Of a stretch of 64,000 nt of DNA, positions 19,168-27,987 are shown in pieces. A program made the translations under genes and the position numbers. This DNA is from Pseudomonas phenolilytica (GTDB lineage: Bacteria > Pseudomonadota > Gammaproteobacteria > Pseudomonadales > Pseudomonadaceae), in NCBI RefSeq assembly GCF_021432765.1, contig NZ_CP058908.1:3372001-3436000 (forward strand), given 5' to 3'. Within the stretch, counting starts at the first letter, position 1, and each line of letters starts with the position of its first letter. Under the pieces are notes generated by a model. The model was given only the letters and a program-made list of their open reading frames with translations. It was not told the DNA's origin and made no database searches.

Positions 19168-20179
19168 GCTGGCCTGGCCGTGGATGTTGCTGCTGTTGCC
19201 GCTGCCCTGGCTGCTGCGCTGGCTGCTGCCCGCCGCCGACAGCGGCGAGGCGGCACTCAAGGTGAGCTTTCTCGCCGAGCTGGAAAACCTGGCCGGCCGC
19301 CGCGCGCGCGTTGCGCTGCCGGCATGGCGTCAGCAGCTGCCCTACCTGACCATCTGGCTGCTGCTGCTGTTCGCCGCCGCCCGCCCGCAATGGCTCGGAG
19401 AGCCGTTGCCGCTGCCCACCAGCGGGCGCGACCTGCTGCTGGCAGTGGACGTTTCCGGCTCGATGGATTACCCCGACATGCAATGGCAGGACGAGCAGAT
19501 CAGCCGTCTGGAGCTGGTCAAGCTGCTGCTCGGCGATTTCATTGAGGACCGCCACGGCGATCGCGTCGGGCTGATCCTGTTCGGCAGCAAGGCCTACCTG
19601 CAATCGCCGCTGACCTTCGACCGGCGCACCGTGCGCACCTGGCTGGACGACGCGGTGGTCGGCATCGCCGGCAGCAACACCGCCATCGGCGACGCCATCG
19701 GCCTGGCCGTCAAGCGCCTGCGCGAGCGCCCCACGCACAGCCGGGTGCTGGTGCTGATCACCGATGGCGCCAACAACGGCGGCGAGGTCGCACCATTGAT
19801 AGCTGCACAGCTGGCTGCCGACGAGCAGGTGAAGATCCACACCATCGGCATCGGAGCCGACGCCGAGGAAGGCGGGGTGCTCAGTCGCTTCGGTTTCAAT
19901 CCCGGACTGGAGCTGGACGAGGCGACCCTGCAGGCGATCGCCGAGCGCACCGGGGGTCGCTATTTCCGTGCGCGTTCGAGCGCCGAGCTGCAAGCCATCG
20001 GCGATACCCTCGATCGCCTCGAACCGGCCGCGCAGCAGCCGGCCCGCGCCCGCATCGCCCAGCCGCTGTATGCCTGGCCGCTCAGCGCAGCGCTGCTGAT
20101 CAGCCTGCTGCTGGTCGCCGCCGATCTCTGGCAGGCGCCGCTGCAACGCCTCGCCGCAGCGCTGGAGCGACGTCGATGA
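19160..20179 (+). CDS. BatA-like VWA domain membrane protein
   Basis: The 339-residue protein has N-terminal membrane segments (about 4-24 and 60-75), then a VWA domain with an intact MIDAS metal site, D97-V-S-G-S101, followed by LITDGANNGGEVAP. A final membrane segment lies near the C-terminus (about residues 307-327). It is the classical BatA layout, with the VWA domain held on the periplasmic side. Its start and stop overlap both neighbours. Confidence 0.9.
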   Translation: MFELAWPWMLLLLPLPWLLRWLLPAADSGEAALKVSFLAELENLAGRRARVALPAWRQQLPYLTIWLLLLFAAARPQWLGEPLPLPTSGRDLLLAVDVSGSMDYPDMQWQDEQISRLELVKLLLGDFIEDRHGDRVGLILFGSKAYLQSPLTFDRRTVRTWLDDAVVGIAGSNTAIGDAIGLAVKRLRERPTHSRVLVLITDGANNGGEVAPLIAAQLAADEQVKIHTIGIGADAEEGGVLSRFGFNPGLELDEATLQAIAERTGGRYFRARSSAELQAIGDTLDRLEPAAQQPARARIAQPLYAWPLSAALLISLLLVAADLWQAPLQRLAAALERRR

Positions 20180-21897
20180 GCGCGTTCTGGCCGCATCTGC
20201 TGCGGCCCTTCTGGCTGCTGATCGTACCGCTGCTGATCTGGCTGCTGTGGCGGCTCTGGCACCGCCAGCGGCAGATCGGCCGCTGGCAGCGCCTGCTTCC
20301 CGAGACGTTCCACGCCGCGCTGCTGACCCGCGGCCGCCTGCGCAACAGCCGCCTGCCGTGGGTCGCCCTGGGGCTGGCCTGGCTGCTGGCCTGCCTCGCC
20401 CTGCTCGGGCCGAGCTGGCAGCGCCTGGAGCAGCCCAGCCTGAAACGCGCCGATCCCTTGGTGGTGCTGCTCGAAACGACGCCCGCCATGCTCGCCGCCG
20501 ACAGCCCGCCGTCGCGCCTGGAACAGGCCAAGCGCAAGTTGCTCGACCTGATCGAGAGCCGTCCGGATGCGCAGACCGCCGTGGTCGTCTATGCCGGCAG
20601 CGCGCATACGCTGGTGCCGCTGTCCGACGACCTCGCCACCACCGCCAACCTGCTCAACGTGCTGAGCCCCGCACTGATGCCAGAGCCCGGGCGGCGCGCC
20701 GATCTTGCCGTGGCGCAAGGCCTGGCGCTGCTCGAACAGGGGGCCCAGGGCCGCGGCCGGCTGCTGCTGATGACCAGTGCGATCGACGATGCAGCACAGC
20801 AGCACATCGCCGAACTGCTGGGCGGGCGCGGGGAACGCCTGGCGATCCTCGGCATCGGCAGCGAACAGGGCGCGCCGATCGCCGGCGAGGACGGCAGCTT
20901 CCTCAAGGACGAAAACGGCGCCATTCTCATCCCGCGCCTGGACAACGCCGGCCTGCGCCGTTTCGCCGCCGAACTGGGCGGCCGCTACCAGCAGGCACGC
21001 CTGGACGACGCCGACCTGCGCAACCTCGGCCTGCTGGAGGCCAGCGGCGGCGTGCTCAAGCAGGACGAAACCACCCGCCTGGACGCCTGGCTCGACCAGG
21101 GCTACTGGTTGCTGCTGCCGCTGCTGCTGCTCGCCGCCTGTGCCGGACGCCGCGGCTGGCTGTTCTGCCTGCCGCTCCTGCTGCTGCAACCGCAGCCGGC
21201 CCGCGCGCTGGAGTTCGCCGACCTCTGGCTGCGCCCGGATCAGCAGGGCCAGCGCCTGCTGCAGGCGCAGCGACCGGGCGAGGCCGCCAAACGCTTCGAC
21301 GACCCGCGCTGGCAGGGCATCGCGCTCTACCGTGCCGGCGACTACGCGGCAGCCGCCGAACGCTTCGCCACCGGCGACAGCGCCAGCGACCACTACAACC
21401 GCGGCAACGCGCTGGCACGCAGCGAGCAACTGGAGGCCGCCCTCGAAGCCTACGAGCAGGCGCTGGAGCGGCAACCAGACCTGGCGCCGGCGCAGCGCAA
21501 CAAGGCGCTGATCGAGGAACTGTTGCGCCAGCGCCAGCAGGAGCCCGCGCCCGAGCAGCCGCAAACCGGCGAGCAACCCGGTACCGAGGCCACATCAGCG
21601 CCGCCGCCCAGCGCGCAGACCAGTCCCACCACGCCGGACACCACGCAACCGGCAACGCCGCCGCCCAACGCCGAACCGGGCGCCAGCGAAGCGCCCGCCA
21701 ACGCGTCGCAGGCCAGCGAACCGCCGCCAGCCGAGGCGGATACCGAAGATGCCGCAACGCCGCTCGAAGACCTGCCGGCCCGTGAGCGCCAGCAGGCGAT
21801 GGAGCAGTGGATTCGGCAGATTCCGGATGATCCGGGCGAGCTGCTGCGCCGCAAATTCCTTTACGAACAACGCAAGCGCCAGGAACTGAATCGATGA
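20176..21897 (+). CDS. BatB/BatC-like protein: VWA-like plus TPR
   Basis: This 573-residue protein has two N-terminal membrane segments, a VWA-like domain (about 90-290), further membrane segments near 312-345, a tetratricopeptide-like region (about 375-450, HYNRGNALARSEQLEAALEAYEQAL split here) and a long Pro/Ala/Thr/Glu-rich linker to the basic C-terminus. It thus joins BatB and BatC functions. The expected MIDAS D-x-S-x-S is replaced by E100-T-T-P-A, so metal binding at that site is doubtful. It overlaps both neighbouring genes by 4 bases. Confidence 0.85.
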   Translation: MSAFWPHLLRPFWLLIVPLLIWLLWRLWHRQRQIGRWQRLLPETFHAALLTRGRLRNSRLPWVALGLAWLLACLALLGPSWQRLEQPSLKRADPLVVLLETTPAMLAADSPPSRLEQAKRKLLDLIESRPDAQTAVVVYAGSAHTLVPLSDDLATTANLLNVLSPALMPEPGRRADLAVAQGLALLEQGAQGRGRLLLMTSAIDDAAQQHIAELLGGRGERLAILGIGSEQGAPIAGEDGSFLKDENGAILIPRLDNAGLRRFAAELGGRYQQARLDDADLRNLGLLEASGGVLKQDETTRLDAWLDQGYWLLLPLLLLAACAGRRGWLFCLPLLLLQPQPARALEFADLWLRPDQQGQRLLQAQRPGEAAKRFDDPRWQGIALYRAGDYAAAAERFATGDSASDHYNRGNALARSEQLEAALEAYEQALERQPDLAPAQRNKALIEELLRQRQQEPAPEQPQTGEQPGTEATSAPPPSAQTSPTTPDTTQPATPPPNAEPGASEAPANASQASEPPPAEADTEDAATPLEDLPARERQQAMEQWIRQIPDDPGELLRRKFLYEQRKRQELNR

Positions 21898-23516
21898 TCC
21901 GCCTGATGGCCTTTGTACTGCTCGCTCTCCTGGCTGTCCCGAGCCATGCCGCGGACCTGCACGCCAGTGTCGATCGCACCCAGCTGAGCCTCGATGAAAC
22001 CCTCGAACTGACCCTCGAGGTACGCAACGCCACGGTCTTCGGCAAACCTGACCTGCAGCCCCTGGACGAGCTGTTCGAGGTCTTCGACACCCGCCAGCTC
22101 AACAGCCTGTCCAACGTCCAGGGCGAAACCCGTTCCACCACCCGCTGGCTCACCACGCTGCGCCCCCGGCGCAGCGGCCAGCTGGTCATTCCGCCGCTGC
22201 AGCTGGGCGAACTGCGCAGCCAGCCGATCACGCTGTTGGTAAAGGATTCGGGCAACACGGATGACGGCGACCAGTTGGCACCGATCTTCATCGACGCCAG
22301 TCTCGACCGCGACAGCGTCTACGTGCAGGCGCAGGTGATCCTTACCCTGCGCATCTTCCACTCCGTGTCGCTGTACGACGACAGCAACCTGTCGCCACTG
22401 CAGATGCCGAACGCACGAGTGGAGCGCCTCGGCGAGCCGCGCACCTACGAGAAGACCATCAATGGCCTGCGCCACGGGGTGATCGAGATTCGCTATGCGT
22501 TGTTCCCGCAGCACAGCGGCGATCTGCTGATTCCCGGCCAGCTGTTCAGCGCCACTACTGTCGCCAGCGGCAGCTCCCTGCTCGGCCCGCGTCCGGGCAA
22601 GGCCACCCAGGTCAAATCGCCGAGCATCCCGCTGCACGTCAAGCCCAGGCCCGCCAGCTATCCGGCTGACGCCCCGTGGTTGCCGGCCACCCGTGTGACC
22701 CTGGTGGAAGCCTGGAGCCCGGAGCCGGATCAGGCCATGCACGGCGAAGCCCTGACCCGCAGCCTGCTGCTCAAGGCCGAAGGTCTGTCCGGTGCGCAGC
22801 TGCCGTCCGTCGGTACCGCGCGTATCGCCGGCCTGCGCCGCTATCCGGACCAGCCCAACCTAGCCGACGAAGTGGACAGCAACGGCCTGATCGGCAGCCG
22901 CGAGGAACGCGAGGCGCTGGTGCCGACCGGCAGCGGCGAGCTGCAGCTGCCGGCCATCGAAGTGGTCTGGTGGAATACCCTCGAGGACCGCCTCGAACGC
23001 ACCGTGCTTGCCGCGCGCACCCTGCAGGTGGCGCCCAACGCCAACCTCGACCAGCCACCGCTGGAACCGCTGCCGGCCGGCTCGCCCACCCGACCGCGCA
23101 CGCTGCTGTGGCCGTGGCAGCTGAGTACCGCGCTGTTCGCGCTCACCACCGCACTCGGCTTCGCGTTGTGGTGGCGTGCGCGGCGCCAACCGGCCGTGCG
23201 CACCCTGCAGCCCGGCCCCACCCCCCGCAGCCTGCTGGATGATCTGCGCCGGGCCTGCCAGGCCAACGACACCCAGGCCACCCGCCAGGCGCTGGACGCC
23301 TGGGCGCGCCAGCAACCGGAAACCCTCGCCGACATGGCGGCGCGCTTCGTGCCGCTGTCCGATGCGCTCGACGGACTCAACGGCGCCCTGTACAGCGAAA
23401 CCGGCCAACGCTGGCAAGGCGACGCGCTCTGGCAGGCGATCCAGACCCTGCCGCCGGCGCAGACACCCGCCGCCGAGCAGGAACCCGGCGTGCTGCCACC
23501 CTTGTACCCGCGCTGA
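21894..23516 (+). CDS. BatD-like exported protein
   Basis: The 540-residue protein begins with a signal peptide (about residues 1-19, ending PSHA), then beta-rich repeats with the BatD opening ADLHASVDRTQLSLDETLEL. A C-terminal membrane anchor near residues 408-428 (ALFALTTALGFALWW) precedes a cytoplasmic helical tail. It is the last gene of the MoxR/Bat-like operon. Bat systems have been linked to envelope stress tolerance and virulence; the actual client here is unknown. Confidence 0.88.
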   Translation: MIRLMAFVLLALLAVPSHAADLHASVDRTQLSLDETLELTLEVRNATVFGKPDLQPLDELFEVFDTRQLNSLSNVQGETRSTTRWLTTLRPRRSGQLVIPPLQLGELRSQPITLLVKDSGNTDDGDQLAPIFIDASLDRDSVYVQAQVILTLRIFHSVSLYDDSNLSPLQMPNARVERLGEPRTYEKTINGLRHGVIEIRYALFPQHSGDLLIPGQLFSATTVASGSSLLGPRPGKATQVKSPSIPLHVKPRPASYPADAPWLPATRVTLVEAWSPEPDQAMHGEALTRSLLLKAEGLSGAQLPSVGTARIAGLRRYPDQPNLADEVDSNGLIGSREEREALVPTGSGELQLPAIEVVWWNTLEDRLERTVLAARTLQVAPNANLDQPPLEPLPAGSPTRPRTLLWPWQLSTALFALTTALGFALWWRARRQPAVRTLQPGPTPRSLLDDLRRACQANDTQATRQALDAWARQQPETLADMAARFVPLSDALDGLNGALYSETGQRWQGDALWQAIQTLPPAQTPAAEQEPGVLPPLYPR

Positions 23517-23548
23517 CCCCACCGCCGTGTGCCCGACCGCAGCGGTCC

Positions 23549-23564
23549 TGGCATATCGCTTGCT
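23549..23564 (+). promoter_or_regulatory. Sigma-54 promoter of nasS-nasT
   Basis: TGGCATATCGCTTGCT at 23549-23564 gives GG (23550-23551), exactly ten bases, then GC (23562-23563), as required for the -24/-12 elements, and matches most of the TGGCAC-N5-TTGC consensus. Transcription would start near 23575, about 50 bases before nasS. Control by NtrC is inferred from nitrogen function; no activator site was fixed. Confidence 0.75.
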
Positions 23565-23624
23565 ACGGAGCTGATCGAAGCCGGTGCGAACTGCGTGCCG
23601 GCCCGCACCAACAAGGTCGCCCGC

Positions 23625-24845
23625 ATGCCCGCAACGCCCCGCTCACCAAGCCATGACGTCCTCGCCTGGGTTGCCGGAAGCGATGCTCCGGAGAAAAGCA
23701 GCATCAACCTCGGCTTCATGGCACTGACCGATGCCGCCTCGCTGATCGTCGCCGCCACTCAGGGATTCGCCCAGCCGTTCGGGCTGACGCTCAACCTGCG
23801 CCGCCAGCATTCCTGGGCCGGCCTGCGCGACAAACTGCTAGACGGCGAGCTGGATGCCGCCCACGCGCTCTATGGGCTGATCTACGCCGTGCATCTGGGC
23901 ATCGGCGGCAGCGCGCCGGTGGACATGGCCGTGCTCATGGGGCTGGCGCAAAACGGCCAGAGCATCAGCCTGTCGATGCCGCTCAAGGAAGCCGGCGTGA
24001 CCGATGCCGAAGCGCTGCACCGCTGCGTGCGCCAAAGCGGTGCACGCCTGACCTTCGCCCAGACCTTTCCCACCGGCACCCACGCGTTGTGGCTGTATTA
24101 CTGGCTCGCCGCCCACGGCATCCATCCGTTGCGCGACGTGCGCACCCTGGTGGTTCCGCCGGCACAGATGGTGGGCTACCTGCGTCACGGTCGCATCGAC
24201 GGTTTCTGTGCGGGCGAACCCTGGGGCGCACAGGCCGTGGCGGAACAGACCGGTTTCACCCTCGCAACCAGCCAGTCGATCTGGCCGGATCATCCGGAAA
24301 AGGTCCTCGGCTGCACCCGTGCGTTCGTCGAGCAATACCCCAATACCGCCCGTGCGCTGATCATGGCGGTGCTCGCCGCCAGCCGTTTCATCGAGCGCAA
24401 CGACGAGAACCGCCGCAGCACCGCGCAGCTGATCGCCGCCCGCGACTACGTCGACGTACCGCTGACGGCCATCGCGCCGCGCTTTCTCGGGCATTACTGC
24501 GACGGCCTCGGCAACGCCTGGCAGGACGCCCATCCGCTGCGCTTCTTCGCCGACGGCGCGGTGAACATGCCGTTCCACTCCGACGGCATCTGGTTCATGA
24601 CCCAGCTGCGCCGCTGGGGCCTGATGCGTCATGACCCGGATTACCACGCCGTGGCCCGCGCCGTGCAGCAGACCGCACTCTATCGGGACGCCGCCGGAGC
24701 GTTGGGTGTTGCGGTGCCTGTTGCGTCGAATCGCAACAGCCTTCTCCTGGGCGACAGCCATTGGGACGGCAGCGATCCGGCCGCCTATGCCCGCAGCTTC
24801 GCCCTGCATGCGCTGGCCGACGATGCCCCGGGAGGTAGCCGCTGA
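23625..24845 (+). CDS. nasS: Nitrate sensor NasS (NrtA/CmpA-like solute-binding fold)
   Basis: The protein has 406 residues from the ATG at 23625. The frame is open from 23529, but the extra part lies over the promoter, so the later start is preferred. It has no signal peptide, so it is a cytoplasmic member of the NrtA/CmpA nitrate-binding family: INLGFMALTDAASLIVAATQG, RQHSWAGLRDKLLDGELDAA and GYLRHGRIDGFCAGEPWG are characteristic. In Azotobacter and Paracoccus NasS holds NasT inactive until nitrate or nitrite binds. The stop overlaps the nasT start by one base (TGATG). Confidence 0.93.
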   Translation: MPATPRSPSHDVLAWVAGSDAPEKSSINLGFMALTDAASLIVAATQGFAQPFGLTLNLRRQHSWAGLRDKLLDGELDAAHALYGLIYAVHLGIGGSAPVDMAVLMGLAQNGQSISLSMPLKEAGVTDAEALHRCVRQSGARLTFAQTFPTGTHALWLYYWLAAHGIHPLRDVRTLVVPPAQMVGYLRHGRIDGFCAGEPWGAQAVAEQTGFTLATSQSIWPDHPEKVLGCTRAFVEQYPNTARALIMAVLAASRFIERNDENRRSTAQLIAARDYVDVPLTAIAPRFLGHYCDGLGNAWQDAHPLRFFADGAVNMPFHSDGIWFMTQLRRWGLMRHDPDYHAVARAVQQTALYRDAAGALGVAVPVASNRNSLLLGDSHWDGSDPAAYARSFALHALADDAPGGSR

Positions 24846-25435
24846 TGCAGAGCGACGTACTGCGCATCCTGCTGGTCGACGATACGCCGAAGAAGGTCGG
24901 GCGCCTGCGCAGCGCGCTGGTCGCCGCCGGCTTCGAGGTCATCGACGCCTGCAGCTCGATCATCGACCTGCCCGAACGCGTCGAGGCCGTGCGCCCGGAC
25001 GTGGTGCTGATCGATACCGACTCCCCCGGCCGCGATGTGATGGAACAGGTGGTACTGGTCAGCCGCGACCGCCCGCGGCCGATCGTGCTGTTCACCGACG
25101 ACGACGACCCAACTACCATGCGCCAGGCGATCGGTGCCGGGGTGAGCGCCTATATCGTCGAAGGCATCCACGCGCGGCGGCTCAAGCCGATTCTCGACGT
25201 GGCGATGGCACGCTTCGAGAGCGATCAGGCGCTACGCGCCCAGCTGCTCGCCCGCGACCAGCAGCTTGCCGAGCGCAAGCGCATCGAGCTGGCCAAGGGC
25301 ATGCTGATGAAGATGCGCGAATGCAACGAGGACGAGGCCTACACGCTGATGCGGCGCCAGGCCATGAGCCGCCAGCAGAAGCTGATCCAGGTGGCCGAAC
25401 AGATCATCGCCATGAACGAGCTGCTCGGCCACTGA
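24845..25435 (+). CDS. nasT: ANTAR-domain transcription antiterminator NasT
   Basis: The 196-residue protein has a receiver-like N-terminal domain (LLVDDTPKK at 9-17, Asp57 in LIDTDSPG at the phosphoacceptor place) and a C-terminal ANTAR RNA-binding domain (about 125-190), including RIELAKGMLMKMRECNEDEA and TLMRRQAMSRQQKLIQVAEQ. NasT released from NasS binds paired hexaloop hairpins in mRNA leaders and prevents termination. Two matching leaders lie downstream, before nasA and nirB. Confidence 0.95.
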   Translation: MQSDVLRILLVDDTPKKVGRLRSALVAAGFEVIDACSSIIDLPERVEAVRPDVVLIDTDSPGRDVMEQVVLVSRDRPRPIVLFTDDDDPTTMRQAIGAGVSAYIVEGIHARRLKPILDVAMARFESDQALRAQLLARDQQLAERKRIELAKGMLMKMRECNEDEAYTLMRRQAMSRQQKLIQVAEQIIAMNELLGH

Positions 25436-25451
25436 GCGGCAGGCGACGGAC

Positions 25452-26396
25452 TCACGCCCCGGCGGCGGCCATCTGCCCGGCGAACAGCCGCTCGACATCC
25501 GTGCGCAGGCAGAGCTGGGTTCCGGGTCGCATCACCGTCGCCGCCCCAGCCGCTGCGCCGAAGCGAACTGCCGCGCTCAGCTCGTAGCCTTGCGCCAAGG
25601 CATGCACGATGGCACCCAGCATGCTGTCGCCGGCACCTACGGCGCTGACCACCGGCACCGCCGGTGAAGGCAGGCGTTCGAGCCGGTCACCACAGGCGAA
25701 CAGCGCGCCCTGCGCTCCTAGCGACAGCACGATGATCTCCGCCGCGCCACGCTGGATCAGTTCGCGCAGCGCCGCCACCTGCGCCGCCTCGCTTTCCATC
25801 GAACGCCCCATGAGACCGGCGAGTTCGTTCAGGCTGGGCTTGATCAGGTAGGCGCCGCCGCGCCGCGCCGCGTAGGCCAGCGGCTCGCCGGACAGATCGA
25901 TCACCAGCCGCGCGCCGATCTGCCGCGCCAGCGCCAGCAGTTCATCGAAGAACGCCGGCTCGATGCCGGGCGTGAAGCTGCCGCTGACCACCAGATAGCC
26001 CGGCGCCGGATGCAGCCCGCGCAGCGCGGCCAGGCAACCCAGGCGCTCCTGCTCGCCGAGCACCGGGCCGGGCAGCACGAAACGGTACTGCAGACCGGTT
26101 TCCTGCTCGTCGACGGTGAAACTCTCGCGGGTGTCGCCGGCAATCGCCACCGGCAGATGCGCCAGGCCAACGTCGTCCAGCGCGCGGCGCAACAGATCGC
26201 CGAACGGGCCGCCGGCCGGATACACCGCCAGCGAGTCGCCACCGAGAATGTGCACCACCCGCGCCACGTTAATGCCGCCGCCACCGGGGTCGTGACGCGG
26301 ATGCGCGCAGCGCAGCTTCTCCGTGGGCAGCACCCGTGCCGTGCTGACAGCCAGGTCCATCGCGGGGTTGAGGGTCAGCGTGGCGATACGCGTCAT
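25452..26396 (-). CDS. PfkB-family hexose-phosphate kinase (1-phosphofructokinase/PFK-2 type)
   Basis: A 314-residue ribokinase-fold enzyme with the substrate-binding PGGGGINVARVV (38-49), KPSLNELAGLMGR (186-198) and the catalytic GAGDSMLGAIV (254-264, base Asp257). The N-terminus ATLTLNPAMDLAV is that of the LacC/FruK/PfkB subgroup, which phosphorylates sugar phosphates at C1 or C6. Substrate cannot be assigned by eye. It converges on nasT with a 16-base gap and diverges from the nasA leader, so it interrupts the nas cluster. Many pseudomonads lack a 6-phosphofructokinase, which makes this enzyme metabolically interesting. Confidence 0.85.
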   Translation of the reverse strand: MTRIATLTLNPAMDLAVSTARVLPTEKLRCAHPRHDPGGGGINVARVVHILGGDSLAVYPAGGPFGDLLRRALDDVGLAHLPVAIAGDTRESFTVDEQETGLQYRFVLPGPVLGEQERLGCLAALRGLHPAPGYLVVSGSFTPGIEPAFFDELLALARQIGARLVIDLSGEPLAYAARRGGAYLIKPSLNELAGLMGRSMESEAAQVAALRELIQRGAAEIIVLSLGAQGALFACGDRLERLPSPAVPVVSAVGAGDSMLGAIVHALAQGYELSAAVRFGAAAGAATVMRPGTQLCLRTDVERLFAGQMAAAGA

Positions 26397-26471
26397 CGTT
26401 CACTCCTTGCGATTGCAGTCGCCTGACGATAAGCCTACCAGCCGGCTGGCGCCGTGCGTCAGCGCCCCGAT

Positions 26472-26486
26472 TTGCACCCGCCATGC
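26472..26486 (+). promoter_or_regulatory. Weak sigma-54 promoter candidate for nasA
   Basis: TTGCACCCGCCATGC has the right spacing for -24/-12 elements (TGCAC then TGC), but the first G of the invariant GG is T. A second candidate, with exact GG-N10-GC spacing but poor flanks, lies at 26444-26457. Either would produce a leader long enough to contain the attenuator at 26592-26680. Neither is secure. Confidence 0.3.
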
Positions 26487-26591
26487 GCCATAAGCGCGCG
26501 TCGGCTATGCATCCCGGTCACCAGCAGTGCCCGCGCGCTGCGCCACGGCGCGCTCCAGGGGCTGGCACGCTTTCTGCTGGATGCTCTGCAA

Positions 26592-26680
26592 CGGTAACCA
26601 ACGGCGGCTACCGATTCCCGACAAAGGCGTCGCATCACCCTGCTCCGGCAGGTGTGCTGCGGCGCCTTTGTCGTTTCCGC
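26592..26680 (+). promoter_or_regulatory. NasT-responsive (ANTAR) antitermination leader of nasA
   Basis: First hairpin: CGGTA (26592-26596) pairs with TACCG (26609-26613), with an inner CC/GG closing the hexaloop AACGGC (26600-26605). Second hairpin: CGAC (26619-26622) pairs with GTCG (26629-26632) around AAAGGC (26623-26628). Both loops have A at position 1 and G at position 4, the ANTAR signature. The second hairpin is also the 5' arm of a terminator stem, 26620-26634 with 26658-26672 (15 bp, one G-U), followed by a modest T-rich end. Binding by NasT should therefore block termination. A larger compound hairpin at 26521-26580 precedes it. Confidence 0.8.
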
Positions 26681-26756
26681 CCCGCTGCCGGGGCCACGAA
26701 GCAACCGCCTCATGCGCGACGCAACGCCGCCGCGCCATCCGAACTGGAGCCGAACG

Positions 26757-27968
26757 ATGAACACGAGTTTCTGGAAAGCCGGCCACGCGCCGACCCTGTT
26801 TGCCGCCTTTCTCTACTTCGACCTGAGCTTCATGGTCTGGTACGTGCTAGGCCCGCTCGGCGTGCAGATCGCCGCAGACCTGGGCCTGACCACCCAGCAA
26901 CGCGCCTTCATGGTCGCCACGCCGATCCTTTCCGGCGCGGTGCTGCGCCTGCTGCTCGGCATGCTGGCCGACCGCACCTCGCCCAAAAGCGCCGGGTTGC
27001 TGGGCCAGGTCGTGGTGATCGGCGCGCTGCTGGTGGCCTGGCTGCATGGCATCCGCAGTTATGAACAGGCGCTGCTGCTCGGCCTGTTCCTCGGCATGGC
27101 CGGCGCGTCGTTCGCCGTGGCGCTACCGCTGGCCTCGCAGTGGTATCCGGCCGAGCATCAGGGCAAGGCGATGGGCATCGCCGGCGCGGGCAACTCGGGC
27201 ACCGTGCTGGCGGCGCTGTTCGCGCCGGTGCTGGCTTCGATGTTCGGCTGGAATAACGTGTTCGGCCTGGCGCTGATCCCGCTGGTACTGACGCTCGGCA
27301 TCTTCGCCAGCGTGGCGAAGAACGCGCCTAACCGACCCAAGCCGAAATCTGTCGCTGATTACCTGAAAGCGCTGGGTGACCGCGACAGCTGGTGGTTCAT
27401 GTTCTTCTACAGCGTGACCTTTGGCGGCTTCCTCGGCCTGGCCAGCACCCTGCCCGGCTACTTCTACGACCAGTACGCCTTCGACCCGGTCAAGGCCGGC
27501 TACTACACCGCCGCCTGCGTGTTCGCCGGCAGCCTGCTGCGCCCACTCGGTGGCGCGCTGGCCGACCGCATCGGTGGTATCCGCGCGCTGCTGGTGATGT
27601 ACACGGTGGCATCGATCTGCATTGCCGCGGTGGGTTTCAACCTGCCGAGCGCCTCGGCTGCGCTGGCGCTGTTCGTGGTTGCCATGCTCAGCCTGGGGGC
27701 CGGCAACGGTGCGGTGTTCCAGCTGGTGCCGCAGCGTTTTCACAAGGAGATCGGCGTGATGACCGGGCTGGTCGGCATGGCTGGCGGTATCGGTGGCTTC
27801 CTGCTAACCGCCGGGCTCGGCGCGATCAAGCAGTCCACCGGCGATTACCAGCTCGGCCTGTGGCTGTTCGCCAGCCTCGGCGTGGTGGCCTGGTTCGGCC
27901 TGCAGGGCGTCAAGCGCCGCTGGCGCACCACCTGGGGCTCGGCGGCCGTAACCGCCGCGCGGATCTAG
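26757..27968 (+). CDS. nasA: Nitrate/nitrite MFS transporter (NarK/NasA family)
   Basis: The protein has 403 residues from the ATG at 26757 (MNTSFWKAGHAPTLFAAFLYF); upstream in-frame codons belong to the leader. Twelve hydrophobic segments and the two nitrate-signature-like motifs GIAGAGNSGTVLAALFAP and SLGAGNGAVFQLVPQRF place it in the nitrate/nitrite porter family. It brings nitrate into the cytoplasm for assimilation. It is followed 19 bases later by the kinase/phosphatase gene, so both should depend on the ANTAR leader. Confidence 0.94.
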   Translation: MNTSFWKAGHAPTLFAAFLYFDLSFMVWYVLGPLGVQIAADLGLTTQQRAFMVATPILSGAVLRLLLGMLADRTSPKSAGLLGQVVVIGALLVAWLHGIRSYEQALLLGLFLGMAGASFAVALPLASQWYPAEHQGKAMGIAGAGNSGTVLAALFAPVLASMFGWNNVFGLALIPLVLTLGIFASVAKNAPNRPKPKSVADYLKALGDRDSWWFMFFYSVTFGGFLGLASTLPGYFYDQYAFDPVKAGYYTAACVFAGSLLRPLGGALADRIGGIRALLVMYTVASICIAAVGFNLPSASAALALFVVAMLSLGAGNGAVFQLVPQRFHKEIGVMTGLVGMAGGIGGFLLTAGLGAIKQSTGDYQLGLWLFASLGVVAWFGLQGVKRRWRTTWGSAAVTAARI

Positions 27969-27987
27969 CGCAGTCGGAGGGGTTGCC

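Noticed and set aside
20247..21785. 512-residue plus-strand frame inside the BatB/C-like gene
   Set aside because: It is a +1/+2 frame shadow with an Arg/Ala/Pro-rich sequence; the real frame has overlapping starts with neighbours and a clear VWA/TPR layout.
26444..26457. Sigma-54 promoter for nasA with exact GG-N10-GC spacing
   Set aside because: Flanking bases do not match the -24/-12 consensus, and such spacing is common by chance in GC-rich DNA.
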